From Arthrobacter gengyunqii (GTDB taxonomy: Bacteria > Actinomycetota > Actinomycetes > Actinomycetales > Micrococcaceae): DNA of 64,000 bases. The stretch covers positions 1 through 64,000 of the forward strand of contig NZ_CP095461.1 in assembly GCF_023022985.1 (NCBI RefSeq), read 5' to 3'. The notes under the pieces were generated by a model. It ran no database searches. It was not told the DNA's origin and was given only the letters and a program-made list of their open reading frames with translations. Shown here piece after piece: positions 37,506-45,289 of the stretch (positions are counted from its first letter, which is position 1; each line of letters begins with the position of its first letter). The translations under genes were made by a program, and so were the position numbers.

Positions 37506-38990
37506 TCAGGCCCGGTCCAGCCCCCGGACTGCCGGACCTTCCAGCAGTCCACCGTCCGCTGCAAACCGTGAGCCGTGCAGGGGGCAGTCCCAGGATGCTT
37601 CTGCGTCGTTCCAGGCGAGGACGCCGCCCAGATGTGGACAGACCGCGGACACCCGGGAAACCTCGCCGTTCACGGTGCAGATTCCCACGGGCCGCAGATT
37701 CCGGCGGACCACTTTCCCCTGGCCCTCGGGCGGGACCGCTTCGTCCGTGTCCGCCAGGGACGAAGCCCAGCCTGCGAGCATTTCCAGCCCCACCTCCGCG
37801 TTGTCCCGCACAGCGGAGAGCACGTCGCGGGATGAGAGTTTCGGCTGGTACCAGCTCTGCGCACCGTTTCCCTCCGCCGCGGGGGCGATGGCCTGACTGA
37901 GGGCGAGGGCGGCAGCAACGGCATTGGTCATGCCCCATTTGTTGAAACCCGTCGCCGCGAAAATGCTGCCGTCACCAAAAGGAACCTGCCCCACATAGGG
38001 CACTCCGGAGGCGGGCTCATAGTCCTGGGCGGACCACGCATAAGTGGGATCCGCCACCGCAAAATGATGTGTGGTCCACCGTGACAGGTCCTCCACCAGT
38101 GACTGCGGATGCGGGTGGCGGCCGACGGCGTGGCCGTTCCCGCCGGAAATGAGGTAATCCGTTCCGCCGACACGGGCCGTACGCAGGGACCGTGAGGGGG
38201 AGTCAACGGACAAGTACATCCCCTGCGGCACCGCTCCGCGGATCGGATGGGCCATGGCGTAGGAACGCAGCGGCAGAAGCCGGGCGAAATAACCGCCGCG
38301 GTCCAGGATTGGTATTCCGGTGGCCAGCACCAGATGGCGTGCTGACACGGAACCGGAGGGAGTCAGGACGCGGACCCGATTGTCCGCCGCCCTGCCTGCT
38401 CCGGTGACCCGGATCCCCTGAACCAGGGTCCCTCCCGCTGCCCGCAGTTCCGCAGCCAGTGCTGCCAGCGCCTGCAGGGGGTGGATCTGCGCCTGTTCAG
38501 GCAGTTCCAGGGCTCCGGAGACTTCAAAGGGCAGTTCGGTTTCCAGTGTCATCTGCGGTAACAAGCCGGCCGCTGTGGCGGCTGAAAATTCAGCGTCCAG
38601 GCTCTGCCGGCCCTTCTCGCTGAGGGCGTAGGTGTAGGCGGTGCGGATGTCGTGGTCCACCCCATGGTCGCGGCAGAAACGGAGCAGCCATTCCTGGCCT
38701 GCCCGGTTGGCGTTCACGTAGTCGCGGACGGCGTCGGCTCCTTGATGGGAGGCGATGTTGGAAAGCTGAACACCTTGGAGCAGGGAGACCTTTGCCGTGG
38801 TGTTCCCCGAGGTTACCGCTCCCACCTGCCGGGCCTCCAGCACCGCAACCTTCTGGCCGCGGCGGGCCAGCAGCAAAGCAGCCGCAAGTCCGGTCAGGCC
38901 GGCTCCGGCCACCACGACGTCATATTCCCCAGAGGGAATAAACGGGTCTGAGGAGACGGGCGGGGCAGTGGACAGCCAGAGACTTTCCAT
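37506..38990 (-). CDS. FAD-dependent oxidoreductase with C-terminal Rieske [2Fe-2S] domain
   Basis: The 494-residue protein combines a DAO-type flavoprotein and a Rieske cluster. The FAD-binding motif VVAGAGLTGLAAALLLARRG is at about residues 26-45. The second FAD-contacting block is FAATGFNKWGMTNAVAAALAL (about 355-375). At the C-terminus the Rieske ligands are CPH in AVCPHLGG and CPLH in WDCPLHGSRF (about residues 450-475). This layout is known from a family of putative oxidoreductases in actinobacteria and bacilli; the substrate is not established. It lies two bases after an SDR gene and probably shares its transcript. Confidence 0.92.
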   Translation of the reverse strand: MESLWLSTAPPVSSDPFIPSGEYDVVVAGAGLTGLAAALLLARRGQKVAVLEARQVGAVTSGNTTAKVSLLQGVQLSNIASHQGADAVRDYVNANRAGQEWLLRFCRDHGVDHDIRTAYTYALSEKGRQSLDAEFSAATAAGLLPQMTLETELPFEVSGALELPEQAQIHPLQALAALAAELRAAGGTLVQGIRVTGAGRAADNRVRVLTPSGSVSARHLVLATGIPILDRGGYFARLLPLRSYAMAHPIRGAVPQGMYLSVDSPSRSLRTARVGGTDYLISGGNGHAVGRHPHPQSLVEDLSRWTTHHFAVADPTYAWSAQDYEPASGVPYVGQVPFGDGSIFAATGFNKWGMTNAVAAALALSQAIAPAAEGNGAQSWYQPKLSSRDVLSAVRDNAEVGLEMLAGWASSLADTDEAVPPEGQGKVVRRNLRPVGICTVNGEVSRVSAVCPHLGGVLAWNDAEASWDCPLHGSRFAADGGLLEGPAVRGLDRA

Positions 38991-38992
38991 GT

Positions 38993-39790
38993 TCAGGCCT
39001 CCATCCAGTCTGTGGAGACAATGTGCGAGCCGCCCTGCGGCCCCATCTGCAGCATCCCGCCGTCAACGGGCCAGGAGGCGCCGGTGACGTAGCTGGCGGC
39101 CGGGGAGGCGAGAAAGGCGACGACGGCGGCGATCTCGCGGGCGTCGCCGGGCCTGCCCAGGGGTATGCCGGGACGCTCCGCCCGGTGCGGGTCCTCGTCA
39201 TGCTGGTCCGTCATGGGGGTGGCGATTTCGCCGGGAGCCACCGAGTTTACGGTGATCCCGTACCGGCCAAGTTCCAGGGCCATGACCTTCATGAGACCGC
39301 CCAGCCCGTGCTTGGAGGCCGTGTAGGCCGCCGATCCCACCCGCGGCTGGGTTTCATGAACGCTGGTCACGGCGATCAGACGCCCTTCCCGACCCGATGC
39401 CACCATTTTTTTGGCGGCGTGCTGCAGGCAGACAAAGGCTCCGTTGAGGTTGGTGTTCAGGGTGTCCATCCAGGTGGGAAAGTCCAGCTCGAGGAAGGGT
39501 TTGCCGTCCCCGGTGCCTGCGTTGTTGACGAACACGTCCAGTGATCCCAGCTCCGCCGCAAGGTGGTCAATGACCTGCCCGCAACCCGGGAGGTCCGTGG
39601 TGTCCAGTCGTGCTGTGACTGACTTTCGACCGAGGGCGCGCACTTCCTCCGATGTCTCCCTGGCCCCCTGCTCATCGGTGTGCCAGGTGATGCCCACATC
39701 CATTCCTGCTGCTGCGAGGGCAACCGCGGTGGCCCTGCCGATTCCGGAGTCGGAGCCCGTGACGATTGCGGTGCGAGGGGCGAAAACCAT
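38993..39790 (-). CDS. SDR family NAD(P)-dependent oxidoreductase
   Basis: A classical short-chain dehydrogenase of 265 residues. The cofactor motif TGSDSGIGRA is at about residues 11-20, NNAG at about 90-93, the catalytic serine in VTSVH, and YTASKHG carries the Tyr-x-x-x-Lys pair (about 157-163). The end of the Rossmann domain has GASWPVDGGM, typical of the glucose dehydrogenase/FabG branch. It is followed two bases later by the FAD/Rieske gene, suggesting a joint redox reaction, which is an inference. Confidence 0.92.
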   Translation of the reverse strand: MVFAPRTAIVTGSDSGIGRATAVALAAAGMDVGITWHTDEQGARETSEEVRALGRKSVTARLDTTDLPGCGQVIDHLAAELGSLDVFVNNAGTGDGKPFLELDFPTWMDTLNTNLNGAFVCLQHAAKKMVASGREGRLIAVTSVHETQPRVGSAAYTASKHGLGGLMKVMALELGRYGITVNSVAPGEIATPMTDQHDEDPHRAERPGIPLGRPGDAREIAAVVAFLASPAASYVTGASWPVDGGMLQMGPQGGSHIVSTDWMEA

Positions 39791-39955
39791 GATGGGGGAA
39801 CCCTTTCGATGCCGTTCAGTTCAGGATGCTAAGTATGCTTCCCATGATCTGGTGATTGTGCAACAGTTGAGGAATTGTTCGCTCCGGGGAAAACGCGTTG
39901 AGCACTAGTCGGCCGCGGCCGGCAACACATGTCGCCGAGGCATAAGGAGTTTCCA

Positions 39956-40417
39956 ATGTCCTATCCCATCCGCGGCAGGTCAGTCCGCCGCACCAATGCA
40001 CAGCGAGCCTCATGGTATTTCGGCATTATCTTCATCCTGATCGGTGTTCTGGGCTTCGTTCCCGGAATCACCTCCAACTACGACGTCCTTTATCTTTCAG
40101 GGTTTGAATCCGAAGCACTGCTTATGGGTGTTTTCCAAGTGTCCATCCTGCACAACATCGTCCACCTGCTGTTCGGGTTTCTCGGACTGGTCATGGCCCG
40201 AACCAACAGACTGGCCAGGATCTACCTCATTGGCGGCGGCATCGTCTATCTGCTGCTGTTCCTTTACGGACTGATCGTGCCGCACCACTCCGAGGGGAAT
40301 TTTGTTCCCGTGAACTCCGCGGACAACTGGCTCCACCTGATCCTGGGGGTCGCCATGGTGGGACTGGGCCTGCTGTTCGGCTCACGTTCCGTTCCTGGGC
40401 GTACCTCTCCGGCCTAG
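39956..40417 (+). CDS. DUF4383 membrane protein
   Basis: A 153-residue protein with four membrane helices (about residues 18-36, 55-80, 90-110, 125-142). The stretch VSILHNIVHLLFGFLGLVMA with two histidines and NWLHLILGVAMVGLG with a third are the conserved features of DUF4383, a family often near stress genes in actinobacteria. Function is unknown. The ATG at 39956 is chosen over an upstream frame because AAGGAG lies eight bases before it. The gene stands alone between divergent and same-strand neighbours. Confidence 0.88.
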   Translation: MSYPIRGRSVRRTNAQRASWYFGIIFILIGVLGFVPGITSNYDVLYLSGFESEALLMGVFQVSILHNIVHLLFGFLGLVMARTNRLARIYLIGGGIVYLLLFLYGLIVPHHSEGNFVPVNSADNWLHLILGVAMVGLGLLFGSRSVPGRTSPA

Positions 40418-40570
40418 TGCTCGGGAACGTTCACTCGGGGTGAGGAAGACGGGACGGCATCGGGGCTTCCGGGCACAGGGACGGAGGGCTCCCGAAGGAT
40501 TTTCACAGTTCCTGTGCCAGCTGCTCCCGCGCTGACGGGCTGACGGGCACCCCCAACCTCCGAGGGGTTC

Positions 40571-40599
40571 TGGTCACCGGCGGGCCTGATGGCTAGCGT
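40571..40599 (+). promoter_or_regulatory. Candidate leaderless promoter of the DUF2630 gene
   Basis: TGGTCA (40571-40576), a 17-base spacer and TAGCGT (40594-40599) end exactly six bases before the ATG at 40606. No ribosome binding site is present. Confidence 0.5.
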
Positions 40600-40605
40600 A
40601 GGGAC

Positions 40606-40845
40606 ATGGACGCTACCGAAATTCAGCACCGTATTTCAGAACTCGTGGAGAAGGAACAGGAGCTGCGGGATTCCCCGGCCGACGACCATCCCGAAGACCG
40701 GCTGGAGCAGCTGCGCCGGGTTGAAGAGCAGCTGGACCAGTGCTGGGACCTGCTGCGTCAGCGCCGTGCGCGGTTGGATGCCGGGGAAAACCCGGACGAC
40801 GCGACGGTGCGGCCGGTGGGGGAAGTGGAAGGCTACCGGCAGTAG
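40606..40845 (+). CDS. DUF2630 family protein
   Basis: A 79-residue, highly charged helical protein of the actinobacterial DUF2630 family. Recognisable features are IQHRISELVEKEQELRD at the N-terminus, RLEQLRRVEEQLDQCWDLLRQRRARL in the centre, and NPDDATVRPVGEVEGY at the end. The central stretch should form a coiled coil or helical hairpin. Function is unknown. Its stop codon abuts the stop of the convergent minus-strand gene at 40846. Confidence 0.88.
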   Translation: MDATEIQHRISELVEKEQELRDSPADDHPEDRLEQLRRVEEQLDQCWDLLRQRRARLDAGENPDDATVRPVGEVEGYRQ

Positions 40846-41109
40846 TTACTCAGTGCGGGGAAGGACCTCCCGGGCGAGGGCCGCCATGCCCATGGTCCGG
40901 CGGAACGGGCTGTTGCCCCGCACAGCCTCCAGCAGTGCCCAGAGTGTCAGGGAGCTTTTGCTGAGGGTGCCCAGAAGATCCCGGTACTTTGGCGTCAGGG
41001 CCATCATGGAGGCGGCACCGAAGCCGGCCCAGGCGAGGATGGGCAGGTTGGGAACTTCGAGAATACGGATGCGTCCGTTGCGGTCCCGGAAAAAGTTGGT
41101 CAGCGCCAT
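40846..41109 (-). CDS. Hypothetical protein, possibly membrane-associated
   Basis: I do not recognise a named family. The 87-residue product starts MALTNFFRDRNGRIRILEVP and has one hydrophobic stretch (about residues 20-40, NLPILAWAGFGAASMMAL) and a weaker one (about 48-62). The first gene of this minus-strand pair is ku, whose stop is three bases upstream of this ATG, so the two are probably co-transcribed. A role linked to Ku is possible only by context. Confidence 0.7.
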   Translation of the reverse strand: MALTNFFRDRNGRIRILEVPNLPILAWAGFGAASMMALTPKYRDLLGTLSKSSLTLWALLEAVRGNSPFRRTMGMAALAREVLPRTE

Positions 41110-41112
41110 GGT

Positions 41113-42036
41113 CTAGGCACCCTTCCTGGTCTTGGCTGGAGCCTTGCGTGCGGGTTTCTTGTCCGCCGGTTTGTCGTCGTCGTCCTTTTGGGTGCGGGAC
41201 GATGAGCGCGTCCCGGAACCGGAGGACTTTGTCCCCGAGCCGGCTGATTTCTTGTCGCGGTTCTTTTCCACGCTGCGTCGCAGGGCTTCCATCAGGTCCA
41301 GGACCTTTCCGCCCTCCTCTTCGGTTTCGGTGCCGAAAGTCTCTTCGGTATCCAAGGCTTCGCCCTTGTCCAGTTTTGCCTCGATCAGCGTTTTCAGCTG
41401 AACCTGATAGTCGTCAGTGAACTCCTCCGGACTGAAGTCCGAGCTGAAGGACTCCACCAGGGTGGACGACATTTCCAGTTCCTTGGCGCTGATCCGCACC
41501 TTCTCATCCAGGGACGGAAAGGAAGCTTCCCGGACTTCGTCCTCCCACAGCAGGGTCTGCAGGGTCAGGACGTCGCCGCGGACGCGCAGCGCGCCGAGCC
41601 TGCTCTTCTGCCGCAGCGAAAACTGCACGATGGCCGTGCGGTCAGTGTCCTCCAGCGTACGGCGCAGCAGCACATACGACTTGGTTGACTTTGAATCAGG
41701 CTCCAAATAGTAGGTCCGGTCAAAAAGGATGGGATCCACCTGATCGCTGGGCACGAATTCGACGACGTCGATCTCCCGGCTTTTCTCCACCGGCAGGGAT
41801 GCCAGGTCCTCGTCAGTGAGAACGACCGTCTGCTCGCCGTCGTCGTACGCCTTGGCAATGTCTTTGTACTCCACCACTTCGCCGCAGATTTCGCACCGCC
41901 GCTGATAGCGGATGCGGCCGCCGTCCTTGTCGTGGACCTGGTGCAGGCTGACGTCGTGGTTCTCGGTGGCGGCATAGACCTTGACCGGCACATTGACCAG
42001 CCCAAAGGCTATGGCACCCTTCCAGATGGCTCTCAT
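41113..42036 (-). CDS. ku: Non-homologous end-joining protein Ku
   Basis: Bacterial Ku forms a homodimeric ring that binds DNA ends and recruits LigD. The 307-residue product starts with the family hallmark MRAIWKGAIAFGLVNVPVKVY and keeps the segments HQVHDKDGGRIRYQRRCEICG and KSYVLLRRTLEDTDRTAIVQ. The core ends at about residue 250. A long basic tail (about 255-307), rich in Lys, Ser, Asp and Pro, follows, as in actinobacterial Kus, where it contributes to DNA binding. ligD lies 4.9 kb away on the opposite strand rather than adjacent. Confidence 0.96.
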   Translation of the reverse strand: MRAIWKGAIAFGLVNVPVKVYAATENHDVSLHQVHDKDGGRIRYQRRCEICGEVVEYKDIAKAYDDGEQTVVLTDEDLASLPVEKSREIDVVEFVPSDQVDPILFDRTYYLEPDSKSTKSYVLLRRTLEDTDRTAIVQFSLRQKSRLGALRVRGDVLTLQTLLWEDEVREASFPSLDEKVRISAKELEMSSTLVESFSSDFSPEEFTDDYQVQLKTLIEAKLDKGEALDTEETFGTETEEEGGKVLDLMEALRRSVEKNRDKKSAGSGTKSSGSGTRSSSRTQKDDDDKPADKKPARKAPAKTRKGA

Positions 42037-42081
42037 GTCCTACAGTGAACACCAAACCGGGGGGACTCGGCCAGAGCGGCG

Positions 42082-43053
42082 CTAACCCTGCTGCGAGGTT
42101 TCCAACTCACGGCGGATGGCCCGGTAGACGTCCGGATTGGCGAAGTAGGCGCTGTGCGAACCCGGAAACGGCTCTCCGGAGGTAACTTCCTCATCGGTGA
42201 TCCGGCCGCCGTGTCCGGCGAAGACCCGCTCGCTGCAGAAGGAAAGCAGATCGCGTTCGTCCCAGAAGTTGAGCCAGGGCACCGGCAGCGTACCCTGCCC
42301 GCCCGGAGCCAGGTGCGCAAGTCCGCCCAGCAGGTAGAGCCAGGGGCTCTGGGAACCGGCCGTGACGAGCAGATCCACGCGAACGCCTTCAGCTATCCAC
42401 TCAGGTGCGGTTACCAGGTCCAACGCGGCCACCCCGCCCAGGCTGTGACCGAACAGGATCACGGGACCATCCTGGTTCGCCATCCGCAGGGCATGGGTGA
42501 TGGCGGTGCGCGCCTCGGCGCCGTGGCGCAGGTAGTAGATGATGCTGCGGGAAAAGTCCGATGCGGCTTCCGTCAGCGGTACCCGGCGGCGGATGGCGAC
42601 GTCGGTGACCAGGTTCAGGGTGAGCCGCTGCAGGCTGCTGCCCAGCAGGTTTTCTTCCTCGGCTTCGAAGGCAGCAGGATCGTCCTCCCGCGGTGCGGCC
42701 GAAGCTCCGGAGTTTTCGCCGGTCTGGATTCCGTCGGCGGAGGCCTGCGGGGGCCGGTGCAGCGGGGGAGCGGTGACAAGGTCCAGTCCGGCCAGAGCCA
42801 ACCCGCGTTCCGCGGCGTCGAGCTCCATCGGGCCGGAAGGTGTCACCGGCTGATAGCGCGGGGGAAGGGCGGGAACCACGCTGACGTCGGGGGCCGCACC
42901 GGCGGCCCAGGTGACGTCGAGAACGGAATAGCCCTCAAGGACCGGATCCTGGGCAAGCATCCAGCGGATGGTTTCGGCGGGGACGGGATCAGGGCCGCCG
43001 GTGCCCTGCAGGAAAACCAGGGTGCCGGCGGCATTGGGAGCTGCGGGGAACAT
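42082..43053 (-). CDS. Alpha/beta hydrolase fold protein, lipase-like
   Basis: A 323-residue protein with the nucleophile elbow GHSLGG (about residues 198-203) in VILFGHSLGGVAALDLVTA. The N-terminal strand VFLQGTGGPDPVP is a plausible oxyanion region, and a candidate catalytic His is in GSHSAYF (about 300). A Ser/Glu/Ala-rich insertion occupies about residues 100-135. No signal peptide is seen, so it acts in the cytoplasm. The substrate is unknown. It lies 45 bases upstream of ku on the same strand; co-transcription is possible. Confidence 0.75.
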   Translation of the reverse strand: MFPAAPNAAGTLVFLQGTGGPDPVPAETIRWMLAQDPVLEGYSVLDVTWAAGAAPDVSVVPALPPRYQPVTPSGPMELDAAERGLALAGLDLVTAPPLHRPPQASADGIQTGENSGASAAPREDDPAAFEAEEENLLGSSLQRLTLNLVTDVAIRRRVPLTEAASDFSRSIIYYLRHGAEARTAITHALRMANQDGPVILFGHSLGGVAALDLVTAPEWIAEGVRVDLLVTAGSQSPWLYLLGGLAHLAPGGQGTLPVPWLNFWDERDLLSFCSERVFAGHGGRITDEEVTSGEPFPGSHSAYFANPDVYRAIRRELETSQQG

Positions 43054-43220
43054 CGGGGCCTTTCCGAGCGGAATCGTGGGTTGAGATCCGAGCCTTGTGC
43101 CTCATCGAGTGACGCGGTCAAGCGGAAATCTACGCCGTTTTCCCGCATGATCTCCACACTCGGCGGGCATGGGCGGGTTTGCAAGGGCGGATAATGGAAC
43201 CGGCAACGGAGGGTGGAACT

Positions 43221-43691
43221 GTGGGCAGGGATGCATCAACCGGCGGGGAACCAACGGGGCGGTCCGAACTGACGGTGGGCCAGATGGCCGAACGCAGCGG
43301 CGTGAGCGTTTCCGCCCTGCACTTCTATGAACGCCAGGGCCTGATCAGCAGCCGCCGCACGGCCGGAAACCAGCGCCGCTTCGACCGCTCGGTCCTGCGG
43401 CGGGTGGCGGTTATCCGAGCGGCGCAGCGGGCCGGCATTCCCTTGTCCGCCATTGCCCGGGCATTGGATGAGCTGCCCAAGGACGCCGTGCCGGACCAAA
43501 ACGACTGGCAGCGGCTCTCCTCTGCCTGGCGCCAGGATCTGGACGCGCGGATCCATTCCCTGGAGGCACTGCGGGACCGTCTCGGCGGGTGCATCGGATG
43601 CGGCTGCCTGTCACTGGCCGAATGCCGGTTCGTCAATCCCGACGACGCATCGGCCGACCGGGGAACCGGTGCCCGCGCCTTCGAATTTTAG
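43221..43691 (+). CDS. soxR: Redox-sensitive transcriptional activator SoxR
   Basis: SoxR is a MerR-type activator with a [2Fe-2S] cluster that senses redox-cycling compounds. The 156-residue product has the MerR DNA-binding start LTVGQMAERSGVSVSALHFYE (about residues 16-36), the dimerisation helix, and the cluster-binding motif CIGCGCLSLAEC (about 125-136). The GTG at 43221 is chosen because GGAGGG lies seven bases upstream; an ATG at 43194 is an alternative. A perfect-looking SoxR box precedes the downstream flavin reductase gene, which therefore is its probable target. Confidence 0.95.
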   Translation: MGRDASTGGEPTGRSELTVGQMAERSGVSVSALHFYERQGLISSRRTAGNQRRFDRSVLRRVAVIRAAQRAGIPLSAIARALDELPKDAVPDQNDWQRLSSAWRQDLDARIHSLEALRDRLGGCIGCGCLSLAECRFVNPDDASADRGTGARAFEF

Positions 43692-43724
43692 GGCACGGCC
43701 CGACGGCGTGTGCCGGCTTTCGAT

Positions 43725-43755
43725 TTGACCTCAACCATAGTTGAGGTTCTAGCGT
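43725..43755 (+). promoter_or_regulatory. SoxR-controlled promoter with SoxR box
   Basis: The box ACCTCAACCATAGTTGAGGT (43728-43747) has eight-base perfect arms around CATA and matches the known SoxR operator pattern CCTCAA-N6-TTGAGG. It sits between TTGACC (43725-43730) and TAGCGT (43750-43755), separated by 19 bases, the long spacer typical of MerR-family promoters. The ATG of the flavin reductase gene is six bases after the -10. Confidence 0.92.
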
Positions 43756-43761
43756 TGAATC

Positions 43762-44250
43762 ATGCTGACAGACCATTTCAAGGACGCTTTCCGCGCCCAT
43801 CCGGCCGGAGTTGCCGTTATTACCGCGCAGGGCGACGCCGGGCCGGTCGGATTGACTGCTTCCTCCGTGTCCTCCGTCTCCGCGGATCCGCCCATTCTGG
43901 TCTTCTCACTGGCGTCAGCCCAAGGATCCGCCGGTGTCATTGCCGCCGCTGACACCGTGGTGGTGCATCTCCTGGGGGCACGCAACGCTCCGCTGGCATC
44001 TCTGTTTTCCCGGCCCGGCACTGACAGATTTACCCCGGAACTGGCCTGGGAGAATCTGCCCACCGGAGAGCCTCTGCTCATGGATGCTCCGCATGCCCTG
44101 CGTGCCCGCGTCCTGAGCCGCACCGCCGTCGGATCCTCCGTCCTGGTCACCGCGGAGGTCCTGACCATCCTTGCCTCCGGCGAACCGGACGCCCCGCTGG
44201 TCTATCACAACCGCACCTACCACCGCCTGGGTTCCCACTCCGCGTTGTGA
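43762..44250 (+). CDS. Flavin reductase family protein
   Basis: A 162-residue FMN-binding split-barrel protein. The motif GPVGLTASSVSSVSADPPILVFSL (flavin-binding loop) lies at about residues 27-50, and HNRTYHRLG at the C-terminus is typical. Such proteins reduce FMN or FAD with NAD(P)H, often for a monooxygenase; no oxygenase gene is adjacent. The SoxR box directly in front indicates induction by redox stress. There is no ribosome binding site and the predicted transcription start coincides with the ATG, so the mRNA is probably leaderless. Confidence 0.9.
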   Translation: MLTDHFKDAFRAHPAGVAVITAQGDAGPVGLTASSVSSVSADPPILVFSLASAQGSAGVIAAADTVVVHLLGARNAPLASLFSRPGTDRFTPELAWENLPTGEPLLMDAPHALRARVLSRTAVGSSVLVTAEVLTILASGEPDAPLVYHNRTYHRLGSHSAL

Positions 44251-44362
44251 GCATTCGGCTTCCCGGTCGACAGGACACGCGGTCACAGGGCGGCCCGTGG
44301 CTGCGGCCTGGTTTGCTGTAAGGATGGAAGGAAGACCCATCAGCGAGAGAAACGGGAACACC

Positions 44363-44581
44363 ATGGCCATGAAGAAATCCCTCAAGGACCTCACTCACCA
44401 GCAGAAGAAGCTCGTGGGCGTCTCCGCCACCGTGCAGTTTGCCCTCGCAGGTTTGGCTTTGGCAGACATCTGGCGCCGCCCGGCGTCCGAGGTCCGCGGT
44501 TCCCGGGCACTCTGGTCTGCTGCCTGCGCCGTGAACTTCATCGGCCCGCTGTCCTACTTCATCTTCGGCCGGCGCAAGTAG
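44363..44581 (+). CDS. Small membrane protein, PLDc N-terminal-domain type
   Basis: A 72-residue protein with two membrane helices (about residues 17-36 and 50-66). The pattern ADIWRRPASEVRG between the helices and GPLSYFIFGRRK at the end is that of the PLDc_N (phospholipase D-nuclease N-terminal) type small proteins. Function is unknown. ATG at 44363 is used; Met3 is an alternative. Its stop is two bases before the start of the pentapeptide-repeat gene, so both are probably co-transcribed. Confidence 0.75.
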   Translation: MAMKKSLKDLTHQQKKLVGVSATVQFALAGLALADIWRRPASEVRGSRALWSAACAVNFIGPLSYFIFGRRK

Positions 44582-44583
44582 GC

Positions 44584-45288
44584 TTGGCCCCGCCAACCCG
44601 GCGTCCGCCCGTGCGCAAAACCGGATCCGGCAAGGCGGGCTCCGGTAAAACCCGGGCACCCGCCCTGGATCCGGTTTCCCTGCACGGACTGGAAGAGGCG
44701 TCCGCCCCGGAGGAAGCAGGCACCTTTGAAGGACTGCACTTTGACGGGCAGTCCTTCGACGGCACCGACCTGCAGGGCAGCACCTTTTTGGAGTGCGAAT
44801 TCAGCTCGGTGACCATGACGGACACTGGCCTGCGCGGTGCCCGGTTCCTGGAATGCCGGTCCGCCGGCCTGTACGCCCCGGTGTTCCGGGCGCCGCGGGC
44901 CACCTTCCGCGACGTGGTGCTGGAAGGCAGCCGGCTGGGCTCGGCGGAACTCTACGACAACGGCTGGAACAACGTGCACGTGGACGGCGGCAAGCTGGAT
45001 TATGTGAACCTGCGCAGTTCACGGCTCACCGACGTGCTGTTCACCGGCTGCACGATCGAAGAACTGGACCTGGACGGCGTCCACGCCACCCGGATGGCGT
45101 TCCGCGACTGCCGCATCGGCGCCCTGAACCTTTCCGGTGCAGTGTTCCAAGACGTTGACCTGCGCAGCACCGAGCTGCGGTCCATCACGCACCTGCCCGG
45201 GCTGCAGGGCGCCACGATCGATGACGGGCAGCTGATGCTGCTGGCACCGCTGCTGGCCGCCAACCTCGGCCTGCGCGTGGAGGGCTGA
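44584..45288 (+). CDS. Pentapeptide-repeat protein
   Basis: The 234-residue protein has a basic N-terminus (residues 1-25, rich in Lys, Arg and Gly) followed by pentapeptide repeats from about residue 48 to 195. Clear units are FEGLHFDGQSFDGTDLQGST, GARFLECRSAGLY and LNLSGAVFQDVDLRSTELRS, with a Phe/Leu at the central position. This predicts a right-handed quadrilateral beta-helix. Some relatives (MfpA, Qnr) mimic DNA and protect gyrase, but the basic start and mixed charge make that uncertain here. TTG at 44584 is the start. Confidence 0.85.
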   Translation: MAPPTRRPPVRKTGSGKAGSGKTRAPALDPVSLHGLEEASAPEEAGTFEGLHFDGQSFDGTDLQGSTFLECEFSSVTMTDTGLRGARFLECRSAGLYAPVFRAPRATFRDVVLEGSRLGSAELYDNGWNNVHVDGGKLDYVNLRSSRLTDVLFTGCTIEELDLDGVHATRMAFRDCRIGALNLSGAVFQDVDLRSTELRSITHLPGLQGATIDDGQLMLLAPLLAANLGLRVEG

Positions 45289-45289
45289 G

